The notes: a model not told the origin generated them from the sequence alone. A DNA stretch of 35,612 nucleotides from Methylovulum sp. (GCA_030689765.1 JAUYEP010000127.1:1-35612), one strand, 5' to 3'. Numbered from the stretch's first letter, positions 1 through 10,200 are shown. Made by a program: numbers and translations.

Positions 1-512
1 TTGTCTGCCGGTATATAAGGTATAAGTCCTTTTTGATAGGCCATTTCTTGTATTTCTCTAGGTAAATGTCGCGCATCTAACATTAAGCCATTCACCATGA
101 TCAACCAAGCCATCGGATTGTTATCGAGCTTGCTTGGCAAACACCAATTGGGATCAAGCTGCATCATTTTTAAGGTATCCCGCACAACCTTCGATTTGGA
201 AGCCCCTGTGCTTTTGCTGATGTTAAAGCTTTCACATAAATCGGTGGCACTAATATAAGGCTTTTCGCTCTTATCGAATAAAAAATTAACAAAACCCAAC
301 GCATAAATAATGCCACACGCCCAGGTATTAGCATGCCCGCTTACCAAGGGTGACGGTCGTTTTCGGCATAATGCGGCTGTAGCATAACGCGCTAATTGGG
401 CATATTCGTCATTCAGGTGCTGTCTGCTGAAATTATCAGTCAAGGCTACAATGGCATCGAATACCGGTTGCATGTTTTTAGGCATCTGCTCTGATTTATT
501 GGTTTTAGCCAT
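1..512 (-). CDS. DUF6398 domain-containing protein (partial; runs off the left edge)
   Basis: Manual reverse-strand translation from ATG at 512: MAKTNKSEQMPKNMQPVFDAIVALTDNFSRQHLNDEYAQLARYATAALCRKRPSPLVSGHANTWACGIIYALGFVNFLFDKSEKPYISATDLCESFNISKSTGASKSK..., open to position 1. Resembles DUF6398 proteins from memory. Not in the ORF track because no stop lies in the window. Confidence 0.75.
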   Translation of the reverse strand, partial: MAKTNKSEQMPKNMQPVFDAIVALTDNFSRQHLNDEYAQLARYATAALCRKRPSPLVSGHANTWACGIIYALGFVNFLFDKSEKPYISATDLCESFNISKSTGASKSKVVRDTLKMMQLDPNWCLPSKLDNNPMAWLIMVNGLMLDARHLPREIQEMAYQKGLIPYIPAD

Positions 513-636
513 TTTTCTGGAAGTATATAGGTCGCGTATGGGCGCTGGTGCATAAAAAAACCGCTGTCAGCATTTTCCCTTGCCTCAAATATCTCAGGAT
601 AAAGCTGTCCCTAACGTTAGTGGAGCGGTGTACGAC

Positions 637-766
637 GCCCCCCGCGTAGCCGTAGGGGCAGGGTGTTTTGACGAAGTTGGAGCGATAGCGGAAGCGAAGT
701 CAAAATACAAGGCCATCCGATACGGCGTCAAGTCATTGTGGTGGACATGGCGCACTGCGTATCGGA
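637..766. repeat. Cluster of short inverted repeats (intergenic palindromic element)
   Basis: gcccccc...ggggc (637-659), ttttgac...gtcaaaa (666-705), catccgatacg...cgtatcgga (714-766). Confidence 0.5.
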
Positions 767-823
767 GGGAAGTAGTGTGTCGTGGCGGACACAGGACGAA
801 CGCGGGCCGCCGAAGGCAATAAT

Positions 824-890
824 CGCCAGGTCATTTTTCGCTGCTGAAATTGGACGGACCCCATTTCAGCTTTCGCGAAAAATCCTGGCG
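824..890. repeat. 67-bp near-perfect palindrome
   Basis: CGCCAGG-t-CATTTTTCGC-t-GCTGAAATtGG ... CCcATTTCAGC-tttc-GCGAAAAAT-CCTGGCG; arms are reverse complements with few mismatches. Confidence 0.75.
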
Positions 891-1230
891 TGCTGGATCA
901 GGCTATGGACCAGTTCCAAAAAACTGAGGCCGGAAGGCCTACAGTTGGCCAACGGTTCTGTGCTGCCGCCGGAAACATTGGCGTCATTGGGCACTAAAAA
1001 AACCGTGGACCCTAAGCAGTTGCACGAATTCACCCAGATCAAGAAAGAGGCAGAACGCATTTGTTTGGAGGCGGCCACCCGTTTTATCGGAGGCTTTGCC
1101 AATCCAGCCGATGAAATCCCCCGCATTGTCAATGAATTTGATGCACTTTCCCGGCAGTTTTACGAGGAAAGGGAACGTTTACGCGTCCATCACCGATGAG
1201 TGGGTACAGCTGCATCCGGCTTTTGCGTCC
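891..1230 (+). pseudogene. DUF3150-like gene fragment, frameshifted and truncated
   Basis: KKLRPEGLQLANGSVLPPETLASLGTKKTVDPKQLHEFTQIKKEAERICLEAATRFIGGFANPADEIPRIVNEFDALSRQFYEERER matches the DUF3150 pattern. Homology seems to continue in another frame (NVYASITDEWVQLHPAFAS) before meeting the antisense transposase. Confidence 0.6.
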
Positions 1231-1975
1231 GATGGCCCGGAGTTTTAGGTTGTTGTGTAGTTCAGCAGGTAGTGGTAAAGGTGCGTTTTTAGTTGCCCCA
1301 CATCCTCGTAATGGAAGCGTTTGGTGGTGTTGGCCTTGGCCTTCTTGTCCGTGGCCTCGACCATGCCGTTCGTCCACGGGTGCCTGGCCAAGGTGGTGCG
1401 GTGTCCAATCTGCCGTCCCTTGCACAACGCCGCGAACGGATGCTCTTTGTCATTGGGTTTCTTGTTTTCAGGCAGCGGGTTATAGCTGAACTCCATGCCG
1501 TTGTCAGTGAGGATTTTTTCGACCTTGAACGGGTACTGCGCCAAGGCGTTTCCGAGGAAGGCGGTGGCGGTGTCCATCCTTTTGTTGTCATGCAGTTCCA
1601 AGTAGACATAGCGGGTGGCGCGGTCAATGGCGACGGACAAATACCACTTGTCTTTGCCCAAATTGATCTGGGCGGTGTCGATGTGCAGGAAGCCGGGTTT
1701 GTAAGCCTTGAAGGGCTTGGCCGCCTTCCCCTCGTCCGGCAACAGGTCGCCGAGGCGGCTGATGCCGTGGCGTTGCAGGCAACGGTGCAGGTTGGGGCGG
1801 GCCGGCGCGGGGATTTCTGGCTGCAACAAGTCCAGCAGGTCGTCCAGGGGCAACAGGGTCTTGCGCCGCGTCTCGACGGTCACGGCCTCGTCGGCCAGCA
1901 CGCCGCCCTGGCCCGGACGGCGGCCACATTTGAGGTCTTCGAGGGACTCCAGCCGCTGTCTGTGACAAACTGGCA
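1223..1975 (-). pseudogene. IS481-family-type transposase remnant (DDE/rve core), N-terminally truncated and frameshifted near the C-terminus
   Basis: TLLPLDDLLDLLQPEIPAPARPNLHRCLQRHGISRLGDLLPDEGK...GFLHIDTAQINLGKDKWYLSVAIDRATRYVYLEL...VEKILTDNGMEF...HPWTNGMVEATDKKAKANTTKRFHYEDVGQLKTHLYHYLLNY is a typical IS481 core. The expected continuation (NNLKLRAIGRKS) is in another frame, and the N-terminal HTH is absent. Confidence 0.8.
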
Positions 1976-2001
1976 TCACATTGAATTTGATAAGGAAAGT
2001 T

Positions 2002-2046
2002 ATGACGACGATTACATTTGATACTTTGAAATTTGTTGAAAAGCCC
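2002..2046 (+). pseudogene. 5' remnant of a DUF1640-like coiled-coil protein gene
   Basis: SD-like aaggaaag then ATG; MTTITFDTLKFVEK resembles the N-terminus of DUF1640 proteins, after which the similarity stops. Confidence 0.4.
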
Positions 2047-2090
2047 AAAGTAACCCGTAAGGAGATTCCCGTCAGTTGTCAATTAAACCA

Positions 2091-2118
2091 CCCCTGGGAA
2101 ACTGGGGGCTTTTTTTTG
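2091..2118 (+). terminator. Rho-independent terminator-like hairpin with T-tract
   Basis: cccctgggaaactgggggctttttttt: short GC stem followed by a T run. Confidence 0.5.
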
Positions 2119-2335
2119 TTTATGCCCGGCATCCCGATGTAACTTGGCCTCGAAAGTGAAAATCGGAAAATAAATTATGCTATAGTTTCAAGCAACAATT
2201 GATGTGGCCTGGATGCCCGCATCCAAAAAAACAAAAGCCGAAAACTTGACCGTTTTAAAGTATACGTTGTGTGCCATGTCCTGATTTAGAATAACAATCA
2301 TTCCCTCTAAGCAATAATTATCAATAGGCGACCTA

Positions 2336-4036
2336 ATGAAACATAATAAAAAAATTAATAGAAATGGGCTTGCTGTATTAGCCATAGGCATTTTATCCTC
2401 TAGTCCTTTGGTAATGTCAGCAACCTATGACCAATTAAATCTTCAACAAAAACATTTTAATGAAATAGACCAAATTGCGCCATTAAATAATGAGTCTGGA
2501 AGTTCACCGTCAATGTTAGATTCATTACAGCAAGCTGAAGTAAACAATAAAAAATCCAGTTACCGTGAAGTTCTAAATCTTTTAAAACAAAATAAGCTCA
2601 AAAATGCCAGGGATAAAATTTCCGCATTATTAAAAAAGACGCCAGGAGATTCGGAATTTTACAATTTACAAGCCTTATTGGAAACGCTGGAAAAAAACAC
2701 CTTCGCCGCACAACAAAGTTATCAAAAAGCACTACAACTCAACCCCAAAAATATTTTAGCGTATCTAGGAATAGCGAAAATAAATTTAGAAGCCGGAGAG
2801 ATGGATAAAGCTAAAGACTATGCTAATAAGGCATTGGCCATTAATAATAAAATTATTGGCGCTTATCTTCTGTTGGCGGATATCGCTAATAAACAGAAAA
2901 ATAATATTGAGGTGGAATCTGTTTTGTTAACGGCACATGAAAAAGTAAAAGGTGATATTACCTCAGAAATAGAAGTCATTAAAAATTTAGGGAAGTTTTA
3001 TGCGGTACAAAAACAGCCCGAAAAAATCCAATTATTAAGTGAAGATCTGGTCAAACGTTATCCCAATAACAGTCAAGCAATGTCCGTTCTTGCCGGTGTT
3101 CAAATTGTTAATGACAAAAAAGCACTAGCCGAGCAGACGCTACGCCAGATTATTGATCAAGAAAAACATGACACTAATCATCGTTTGTTGCTGGCTAAAT
3201 TACTTAGTGAACAACCGGATAAAGAAAAAGAGGTGCTGAAATTGCTGGATGAGGCATCAAAGATAGAACCCAATAACCCACAGGCGCTTGTTTTTAAAAC
3301 GGCTTATTTAATTAAGCTGCAACGCTATCCTGAAGCATCGGAACTCGCCAATAAAACCGAGACACTGTTTCCCAAGTTAGTGCTGGGTAAGCTTTTAAAA
3401 GGGGATGTCTTCTTGGCTGAAAAGAAATTGGACAAAGCCCTTGAAAGTTATCAACAAGCTTACAAAACACAGCCGAATGACAAAGTATTATTTACTATCG
3501 TCGATATAATGAATGCACAGAAAAAGTCGCCTGAAGCCATAAAGTTTCTTGATAAGGCATTAGAAAAAAATCCTAAGAATGGGGCTATCCATTTTAAACT
3601 GGCAGTAGTTTACCAACAACTGAATGACAACCCAAAAGCCGAAAACCATTACCAAGCAATACTGGCTGGACAACCTGATAATGTATTGGCACTTAATAAT
3701 TTAGCATGGCTTTATGTGCAACGGAATAATCCACAAGCTATAGAATTAGCAAAGAAAGCTTACGCTAAATCTCCTGAATCAGCGGCAATTGCAGATACTT
3801 ATGGTTACATCTTGGTTAAACAAGGGCAGGCTGTAGAAGGTTTAACCGTACTTGAAAAAGCGGCTAGTTTAGCGCCAGCAGCAAATGATATTCAGTTTCA
3901 TTTGGCTGAGGCTTACGCGGCTAATAATAACCGGAGCAAAGCTGTTGAAATACTCGAAACCCTTGCTAAAGCTGGACAAGACTTCTCAGAAAAAAAAGCC
4001 GCGCTTAACTTGTTAGATACATTGAAACCCAATTAA
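2336..4036 (+). CDS. TPR-repeat exported protein, PrsT-like (PEP-CTERM/XrtA-associated TPR protein)
   Basis: Signal peptide-like N-terminus (GLAVLAIGILSSSPLVMSA), many TPR repeats, and a PrsT-style C-terminus (NNLAWLYVQRNNPQAIELAKKAYAKSPESAAIADTYGYILVKQGQAVEGLTVLEKAASLAP). Confidence 0.75.
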   Translation: MKHNKKINRNGLAVLAIGILSSSPLVMSATYDQLNLQQKHFNEIDQIAPLNNESGSSPSMLDSLQQAEVNNKKSSYREVLNLLKQNKLKNARDKISALLKKTPGDSEFYNLQALLETLEKNTFAAQQSYQKALQLNPKNILAYLGIAKINLEAGEMDKAKDYANKALAINNKIIGAYLLLADIANKQKNNIEVESVLLTAHEKVKGDITSEIEVIKNLGKFYAVQKQPEKIQLLSEDLVKRYPNNSQAMSVLAGVQIVNDKKALAEQTLRQIIDQEKHDTNHRLLLAKLLSEQPDKEKEVLKLLDEASKIEPNNPQALVFKTAYLIKLQRYPEASELANKTETLFPKLVLGKLLKGDVFLAEKKLDKALESYQQAYKTQPNDKVLFTIVDIMNAQKKSPEAIKFLDKALEKNPKNGAIHFKLAVVYQQLNDNPKAENHYQAILAGQPDNVLALNNLAWLYVQRNNPQAIELAKKAYAKSPESAAIADTYGYILVKQGQAVEGLTVLEKAASLAPAANDIQFHLAEAYAANNNRSKAVEILETLAKAGQDFSEKKAALNLLDTLKPN

Positions 4037-4117
4037 TCCACTGTAAACTGACGGCCCAGATGATTTGGGGCGGATCGGATGGCTGCCTTAAATTTAGCTT
4101 GGTTTTACAGGCTTATG

Positions 4118-4165
4118 CCTTATGGGTACTTTACCGTTGCTCCTTGGCAAAGTACCCGCATAAGG
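4118..4165. repeat. Strong hairpin (CCTTATGGGTACTTTaCC ... GGcAAAGTACCCgCATAAGG)
   Basis: Inverted arms of ~18 nt read directly; no T-tract follows. Confidence 0.6.
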
Positions 4166-4240
4166 TGATCAAATGTTAAAAGACTTGCGGATGACTACTT
4201 ACAGCGTTTTCATTCTTCATTAAGGCTAGCCACTCAAGTT

Positions 4241-4388
4241 GGGACAGGTTAAGCCGTTCGTGGTGATCCTTCGGCTGCGCTCAGGACTAAAGGCCTTGTC
4301 GAAGGATGAACGGCTTAACCGCTCATCCTTCGACAAGGCTCTCCTGAGCGTAGCCGAAGGGCTCAGGACGAACGGTTAAGCCTTGTCC
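4241..4388. repeat. Long nested inverted repeat (ccttcgacaagg / ctcaggacgaacgg type)
   Basis: Outer arms gttaagccgttcgt..ccttcggctgcgctcagga and tcctgagcgtagccgaagg..acgaacggttaagcc; inner arms ccttgtcgaaggatgaacgg and cgctcatccttcgacaagg. Confidence 0.7.
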
Positions 4389-4637
4389 GTACCCGACTTA
4401 AATTATTAACGACGAATGAAACCGCTGTAAATAGGAAAAGGGCACAAGTGCAAACACTGGGTTTAGCCGCCATGATACCTGCCCCAATACCAGTAATAAG
4501 CATCCACAGGACAGGATTTATCCCGGCAATTTGCCCATAGTTTTTACTACACCTACCATCACATAGACTTCGTCCTCGATCCGTTAGCTCACCTTGCAAG
4601 CATTTTTCTTCGCTAACTTCATGTGTTATTGCAATAT

Positions 4638-5459
4638 TCACAGCCATTGCTTAACCTTATCACAACTTGCTTTAATCAAATCAGATGCTTCACAAGTCTC
4701 TTGACTAGACCAGAAAGCATCATCAACCACTTTTATCAGCGAAGCATTAATGTTTCGTTCTTGCAGAATAACAAGCAATTGCGTATTGCCAATGACACCC
4801 GGATTATCCTCGCCAGGCGCCACTTCAAAGATCGCTACTTCGTTAACGGTTTGCCAATCCAATCGATCAGCGTGTAAAGCCATTAACGGCTTAATCAAAT
4901 CCGAATTCAGCAAATAACCGGCGACCTCGATGGCCCGGCCTTCGAGCAATTGCTGCTTAATATCAGATACTTTTTCGCGTGATGCATGTTTATTCATCAT
5001 TGCCGCCGTTACACGCAAACGTAAAAATTGCGTGATAAAAACATCTCCATTTAAAACAGGCTGCCATGCAATCAGGTGTTGAATCCGATGCCGTTTTCGG
5101 CTAGAAAAATCCATCGCCAGCAATGCACCAATTCTTAAGCCCCATAAATCAACCGATTGCGCACCTTGCTGTTTTAACCAATCAATTCCGGCATCGATAT
5201 TTTGCAGCCAAATTTCCCATGTCGCTTCGCCGAAATCGCCTGTACTGTCGCCGGTCCCGAATAAATCCAGAACCAAAACAGCATAGCCTAGATCAGAAAA
5301 CGCCTGTGCTTGTAATGCCACCATACGCCGCGATTTGTTCATTTCTTCTGCGAAAGCGGGAATATGAATGATAGCTTTGTCAAAATAGGGTTTACCCACA
5401 GGTGGCCAATAAATGGCGAATAACTTTCCTACACTGCTTTCAATAAATAAGGGCTGCAT
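4638..5459 (-). CDS. Exosortase A system-associated hydrolase 2 (TIGR03101-like alpha/beta hydrolase)
   Basis: MQPLFIESSVGKLFAIYWPPVGKPYFDKAIIHIPAFAEEMNKSRRMVALQAQAFSDLGYAVLVLDLFGTGDSTGDFGEATWEIWLQNIDAGIDWL; start moved to the internal ATG at 5459. Confidence 0.8.
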   Translation of the reverse strand: MQPLFIESSVGKLFAIYWPPVGKPYFDKAIIHIPAFAEEMNKSRRMVALQAQAFSDLGYAVLVLDLFGTGDSTGDFGEATWEIWLQNIDAGIDWLKQQGAQSVDLWGLRIGALLAMDFSSRKRHRIQHLIAWQPVLNGDVFITQFLRLRVTAAMMNKHASREKVSDIKQQLLEGRAIEVAGYLLNSDLIKPLMALHADRLDWQTVNEVAIFEVAPGEDNPGVIGNTQLLVILQERNINASLIKVVDDAFWSSQETCEASDLIKASCDKVKQWL

Positions 5460-5716
5460 GGTCCATCGATAATCAAACAGGAACGGCTGATTTAACCGGC
5501 ATTTTATTGCAATGCCCACCAATATTGTTGCACATCTTCATTAGCCTCCCGATCATAGGTTTTCGTGATCGGCAAACGTAAAACAATCGCGGCATAAATA
5601 TCCCGTCGCCTAAATAGAAATGTTCAGGCTGCTAATGATGGCTACACCGACTGTAGGGCTAACGCACTAACAAGGACACCTATAATATGTACATAAGTAG
5701 ATTACTGACAGTCATG

Positions 5717-5992
5717 TTATCGCATTCCTAAAATTCGACCTGCCTGCTGTTTTCGTTCGACAAAAGTCACCAGTGAACCGAACGTTTCAAATACTGAGGC
5801 GTCAATTTCATCATCATCAACAACAAAACCAAAACAATCTTCCAGTGCGGTAATGATTGAAACAACAGCCATTGAATCGAATTCGGGGATAGCTCCAAGT
5901 AAAGGGGCCTCGTTCACCAGATAATTGCCGCCGTCACTAGATTGTAAAACAGAGTTAACTATTTCTTGTACCTGTTTTTTAATACCTGACAT
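5717..5992 (-). CDS. Acyl carrier protein
   Basis: ~90 aa; phosphopantetheine-attachment-like EFDSMAVVSIITALEDCFGFVVDDDEIDASVFETFGSLVTFVE. Confidence 0.8.
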   Translation of the reverse strand: MSGIKKQVQEIVNSVLQSSDGGNYLVNEAPLLGAIPEFDSMAVVSIITALEDCFGFVVDDDEIDASVFETFGSLVTFVERKQQAGRILGMR

Positions 5993-6005
5993 TTTTACCC
6001 TTTAA

Positions 6006-7091
6006 TTAGTTTGCAGACACTTTTCCTAAAATATTGAGCAATCGCTTCATGTAAAACTTCAACGTTTCTTTAGCATACCCAATACATCCCCTTACAGTGA
6101 ATGTATTAAATAGCAAAATTCCCCAGCGTTCACGCCTGTTAGACATCCAGTCTTTTTTATAGGCATCATCCCCGCACAAATAATCAACCACCTCAACTTT
6201 ATCGACATCAAGCACATATTCCATCAATTTTGTGGTTAGGATAGTACCCGCTGAATATTGTTTGTAATTTTCATCATAAGCCAATTTGAAAATATAGGCT
6301 GTTTTATCTGCCACGATCCAGACCTGTGCGGCTATTGCTTTATTTCCAAAATAGGCAACCCCCAAGCGCAAACCATCAATAGATGCGGCTAACTTCATCA
6401 ACCCCGGCATAAATTCAGGGAAAGCTTCTTCAACTTTCCAACTGGACTGATAAACATGCAGATAAGCCGCCATACCTTCAGCCAAACCTTGTTCGGAGGT
6501 AATAATTTCAATACGCGCGCCATCAAGCTGTAAAAACTTTTTGGATTTGCGCGAAACAGTATTTTTCAGTTGTGAAGAAAGGCCTGCAAAATATTCCTGA
6601 TATGACCGCCCGTTAACATCCAGATACCAATTACCAAAACAAAAGAAACTTACTGCAAACAGACCGGCTATTTTGAGTTGCCTTAATAAAAAATCACTCT
6701 CTTCAAATGCAAGCGGACGTAATTCCATCACATCCCATGCAGGCAATTGCTTTTGTAAGGTTATAAAAAAATCAGCAATATGCTGTCCATCAGCATCCGC
6801 TCTATTGCCTATGACAGAATAAATTGGCGAATAATAATTAGTTAAGCTTTTAACCGTTCTTAGCGAATGTTCAACCGTGAATATCACCGGCAAAACAACA
6901 GGTAATTCAGCGTCATCCTCATAAAAAAAACAGGCTTCAACGCCCATTGGCTTGGTAATGGTCTCGGTAAAGTTTTTAATCCAGATAAAAGAATTAAAAA
7001 ATTCTTTATCAGGACAGCTTAACCTCTTAACCACAGCAAGTGGTAAATCATCAATGCTTGACTTTACGACTGCCATAACATTAAATCCCAT
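6006..7091 (-). CDS. FemAB/GNAT-like acyltransferase, exosortase-cluster type
   Basis: SRKSKKFLQLDGARIEIITSEQGLAEGMAAYLHVYQSSWK...YFGNKAIAAQVWIVADKTAYIFKLAYDENYKQYSAGTILTTKLMEYVLDVDKVEVVDYLCGDDAYKKDWM; CelD/FemAB-like GNAT pattern. Confidence 0.75.
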   Translation of the reverse strand: MGFNVMAVVKSSIDDLPLAVVKRLSCPDKEFFNSFIWIKNFTETITKPMGVEACFFYEDDAELPVVLPVIFTVEHSLRTVKSLTNYYSPIYSVIGNRADADGQHIADFFITLQKQLPAWDVMELRPLAFEESDFLLRQLKIAGLFAVSFFCFGNWYLDVNGRSYQEYFAGLSSQLKNTVSRKSKKFLQLDGARIEIITSEQGLAEGMAAYLHVYQSSWKVEEAFPEFMPGLMKLAASIDGLRLGVAYFGNKAIAAQVWIVADKTAYIFKLAYDENYKQYSAGTILTTKLMEYVLDVDKVEVVDYLCGDDAYKKDWMSNRRERWGILLFNTFTVRGCIGYAKETLKFYMKRLLNILGKVSAN

Positions 7092-7284
7092 TCATCCAAG
7101 TGGAAAAAAAGATGAGGAAAACAGCCACATTGATTCTATTGTTTTCAAATTATCATCGCCGACAAAAAATAGCGCTTTGCATTTTTTCATACCCATGCTA
7201 GAAATGTGACCAATACGCCTCATAAATCCAAATTTGATACCGTCATCATTCGCCGTTATCTATACTTAACAGCCGATTTTTTAT

Positions 7285-10200
7285 ATGTCCGTTCTAGCTT
7301 TTAATCCTGTTAGGATAATCCCTATGCTACCGAGACTTGGCTCAATCCCTTTGTTTTATTTTATAGCCAGTCAGCTGATTAATTTTCCCATTTTCACAGC
7401 ACCACTTATCGGCGTAGTTGTCCTATATGCCATTGGATTAAGCTACTGGTCAAAACTCTGGTTAATCATACTTCCCACTTTACTTCCCATATTAGACTTC
7501 ACGCCTTGGTCTGGCCGCATACTTGTCACCGAGTTTGACCTTGTTATACTCACCAGCATTGCTGTTTCATTATTATTTAACCGCTTGGATTTTAGCTTTA
7601 TAAAACAGCTAGGGCACGTCAAATGGCTTATTCTATTTCTAACACTTAGCTTTAGCATGAGTACATTCATTGGCTACTCGGTCAAACTCCTCCCGCCTTT
7701 ACCTTTTTATGCTTATCTCGCTGAATATAACAGCATACGTGTCGCCAAAGGTTTTTTTTCAGCACTCTGTTTTTTACCTATTTTAGCCTATGAAAAAAAT
7801 CAAGGCGCACCCACCGCCAAGCTTCTTAGTTTAGGCATTATATCTGGCTTGATCTTAACCATATTATCCATAATATGGGAGCGAACGGTACTTCCTGGTT
7901 TTTTTGACTTCTCCTATACCTACCGCATTTCGGGCATGTTTTCAGGCTTGTTGCTCGGTGGGGAAATGCTGGACGGTTACCTGTTCCTGGCTTTTCCATT
8001 TTTTATTGTTTTATTTTATAGCTTCAACAACCCCTGGTTGCGGTTTTTGGGGCTACTTATTTTTATTGGCGGACTTTACGGCATTCTAGTCACCTTTACG
8101 CGCACCAATTATCTGGCTGTATTTGTCGTGATTGCCATTTTAATGCTAGGAAGCATAAAAACGCCGCAAATAATAACCAAACACAAAATACGCTCATCTA
8201 TTGTTTTTGTCACACTTGCTTTACTCATAACCATCAGTATTTTCAGGGGTGGATATATCGGCCAACGATTCTCAACATTACAAGATAGTTTTGACCAACG
8301 TCTAACACACTGGGAAAACACACTAAATATCAGTAAAGAAGGGATCATTCCCTTTATTTTCGGAAATGGCAAAGGCAGTTATCCAAATCATTATTTTAGC
8401 TATGATATTACAGGCCTTACCATGGCGCGTTTTTGGTTAATGGATGAAAAACTGGCGGATAAACGCACCCACTTCCTTCGCTTTAGCCCCAGCGATAAAC
8501 AAGGCACCTTAAATGTTATCCAACGATTCCCTGCAAACCAAACCGGTAACTATAAAGTAAAAATCACCCTCCGTACCCCCTCTGAAAAACCTCAAAAACT
8601 ACTGGTCGAATTTTGCAACAAAAATATTTTGCGCTTCCAGGATGAATGTCAATGGCTTGGTTTCAGCACACAAAAAAACACAACCAATCAATGGCAAACA
8701 ATCACACATGGTTTGCCATCTGACAATTTCACCAAACAACTCTTTAGCTCCATCACTCCAGTAGATATCAACCTGCTAAACCGCGGACTAAGTGAAACTT
8801 TGGATATCGGTCAGGTAGAAATTTTTGCCCCGGATGGAAAACAACTCATAAAGAACACCACATTCAACAATGGCTTTGACCATTGGTTTTTTTCCAGCGG
8901 CAATCACTTGGCATGGCATGTTAAAAACTTATGGATCTCTGCATTTTTTGAAGGCGGACTCATCGAACTAAGCCTGATTACACTCTTACTAATTTACTTA
9001 ATGAAACATCTTTTCAAACAGGCACTACAAGGCAACCATTACGCGCTTGCCATGCTGGCCGCGATAACCGGCATAATGATTGTCGGTATATTCGGGAGCA
9101 TTTTTGATGATCCCCGTATTAGCTGGTTATTTTATCTAATGGTCTGGCTAGCTATTCTAAAACCAGAAATGCCACCTATCCTACAAGCAAAAAAAACAAC
9201 GCTAGTACGATCATTGATACCTTTTATCGTATTCTTAATGATGGCATCAGGCATTACCGTCTATGTAATTAATAAATTCGGTTATAGTGCCGATGAAGCA
9301 GCTACCCTATTCATAGAAAAAACGGAGGCAAAACTCGGTCTTGCCTATGCCCAAACCTACCAGGCAAAACTGGACTTTCCTAGCCTTTATCAATGGCGGG
9401 GACAGGGGGCGAACCCGCTTTACAATCCAGTCATCAGCCGCTATACCTTAACTGGAAAACCTTTTACCATTTCGGATAGTGCTGAAAAAACAAAATTCAC
9501 CCGCCTCATTCAGGTAAACAACAGCCAACAATTCTTGCAAGCTATTGCCAATGCTGAACCCGGTGACGGCATTGAACTACAATCAGGTATCTATTCAGTT
9601 AGCCACAATATTGGCATCAGCAAAAACGGTACAACCGAAAAACCAATTATTATCTATGCCCGACAATTAGGCGATGTACTCGTCGAACTCGACACCGTAG
9701 AAGGTTTTAAAGTCAATGCCGCCCATTGGACTTTTCAAAACCTGATCATCAAAGGTGATTGCGCAACACATACAGAATGTGAGCATGCTTTCCACATTGT
9801 TGGCAATGCAGATGGCAGTATTTTGCGCAACAATATCATTTACGATTTTAACTCGGCAATAAAAGGCAATGGCCTACCACAACTAGACGGCACCATTATT
9901 TATCCGGATAACGTGTTGATTGAAAAAAACTCATTTACGAATACTTCGCCACGCAATACAGGCTCACCGGTAAATACCATTGATGTCGTAGGAGGTGATA
10001 ACTGGCGTATAAAAGCAAATTTTATTAGCGATTTTATTAAACTACACGGCAATAAAACTTCCCATGCGGCTTATTTAAAAGGTTACGGAAAAAACGGCTT
10101 GTTCGAAGAAAATCTGGTCATTTGTAATAAAAACCTCTACCAACCCGGTCACTCGCAAGTTGGCCTTTCTTTTGGCGGCGGCGGGACAGGCAGCCAGTTT

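Noticed and set aside
580-822. 80-aa plus-strand ORF
   Set aside because: Lies across clustered inverted repeats with no recognisable protein pattern.
1293-2021. 242-aa plus-strand ORF
   Set aside because: Antisense to the IS481-type transposase frame, which carries clear family motifs; Val/Gly/Gln-rich composition is typical of a shadow ORF.
9189-9196. A8 run in the polymerase/beta-helix fusion as a slippage switch
   Set aside because: Loss of one A gives a quick TAG, but the gain frame stays open for a while, and runs of eight are frequent in this AT-rich sequence; weaker than the A9 at 13780.
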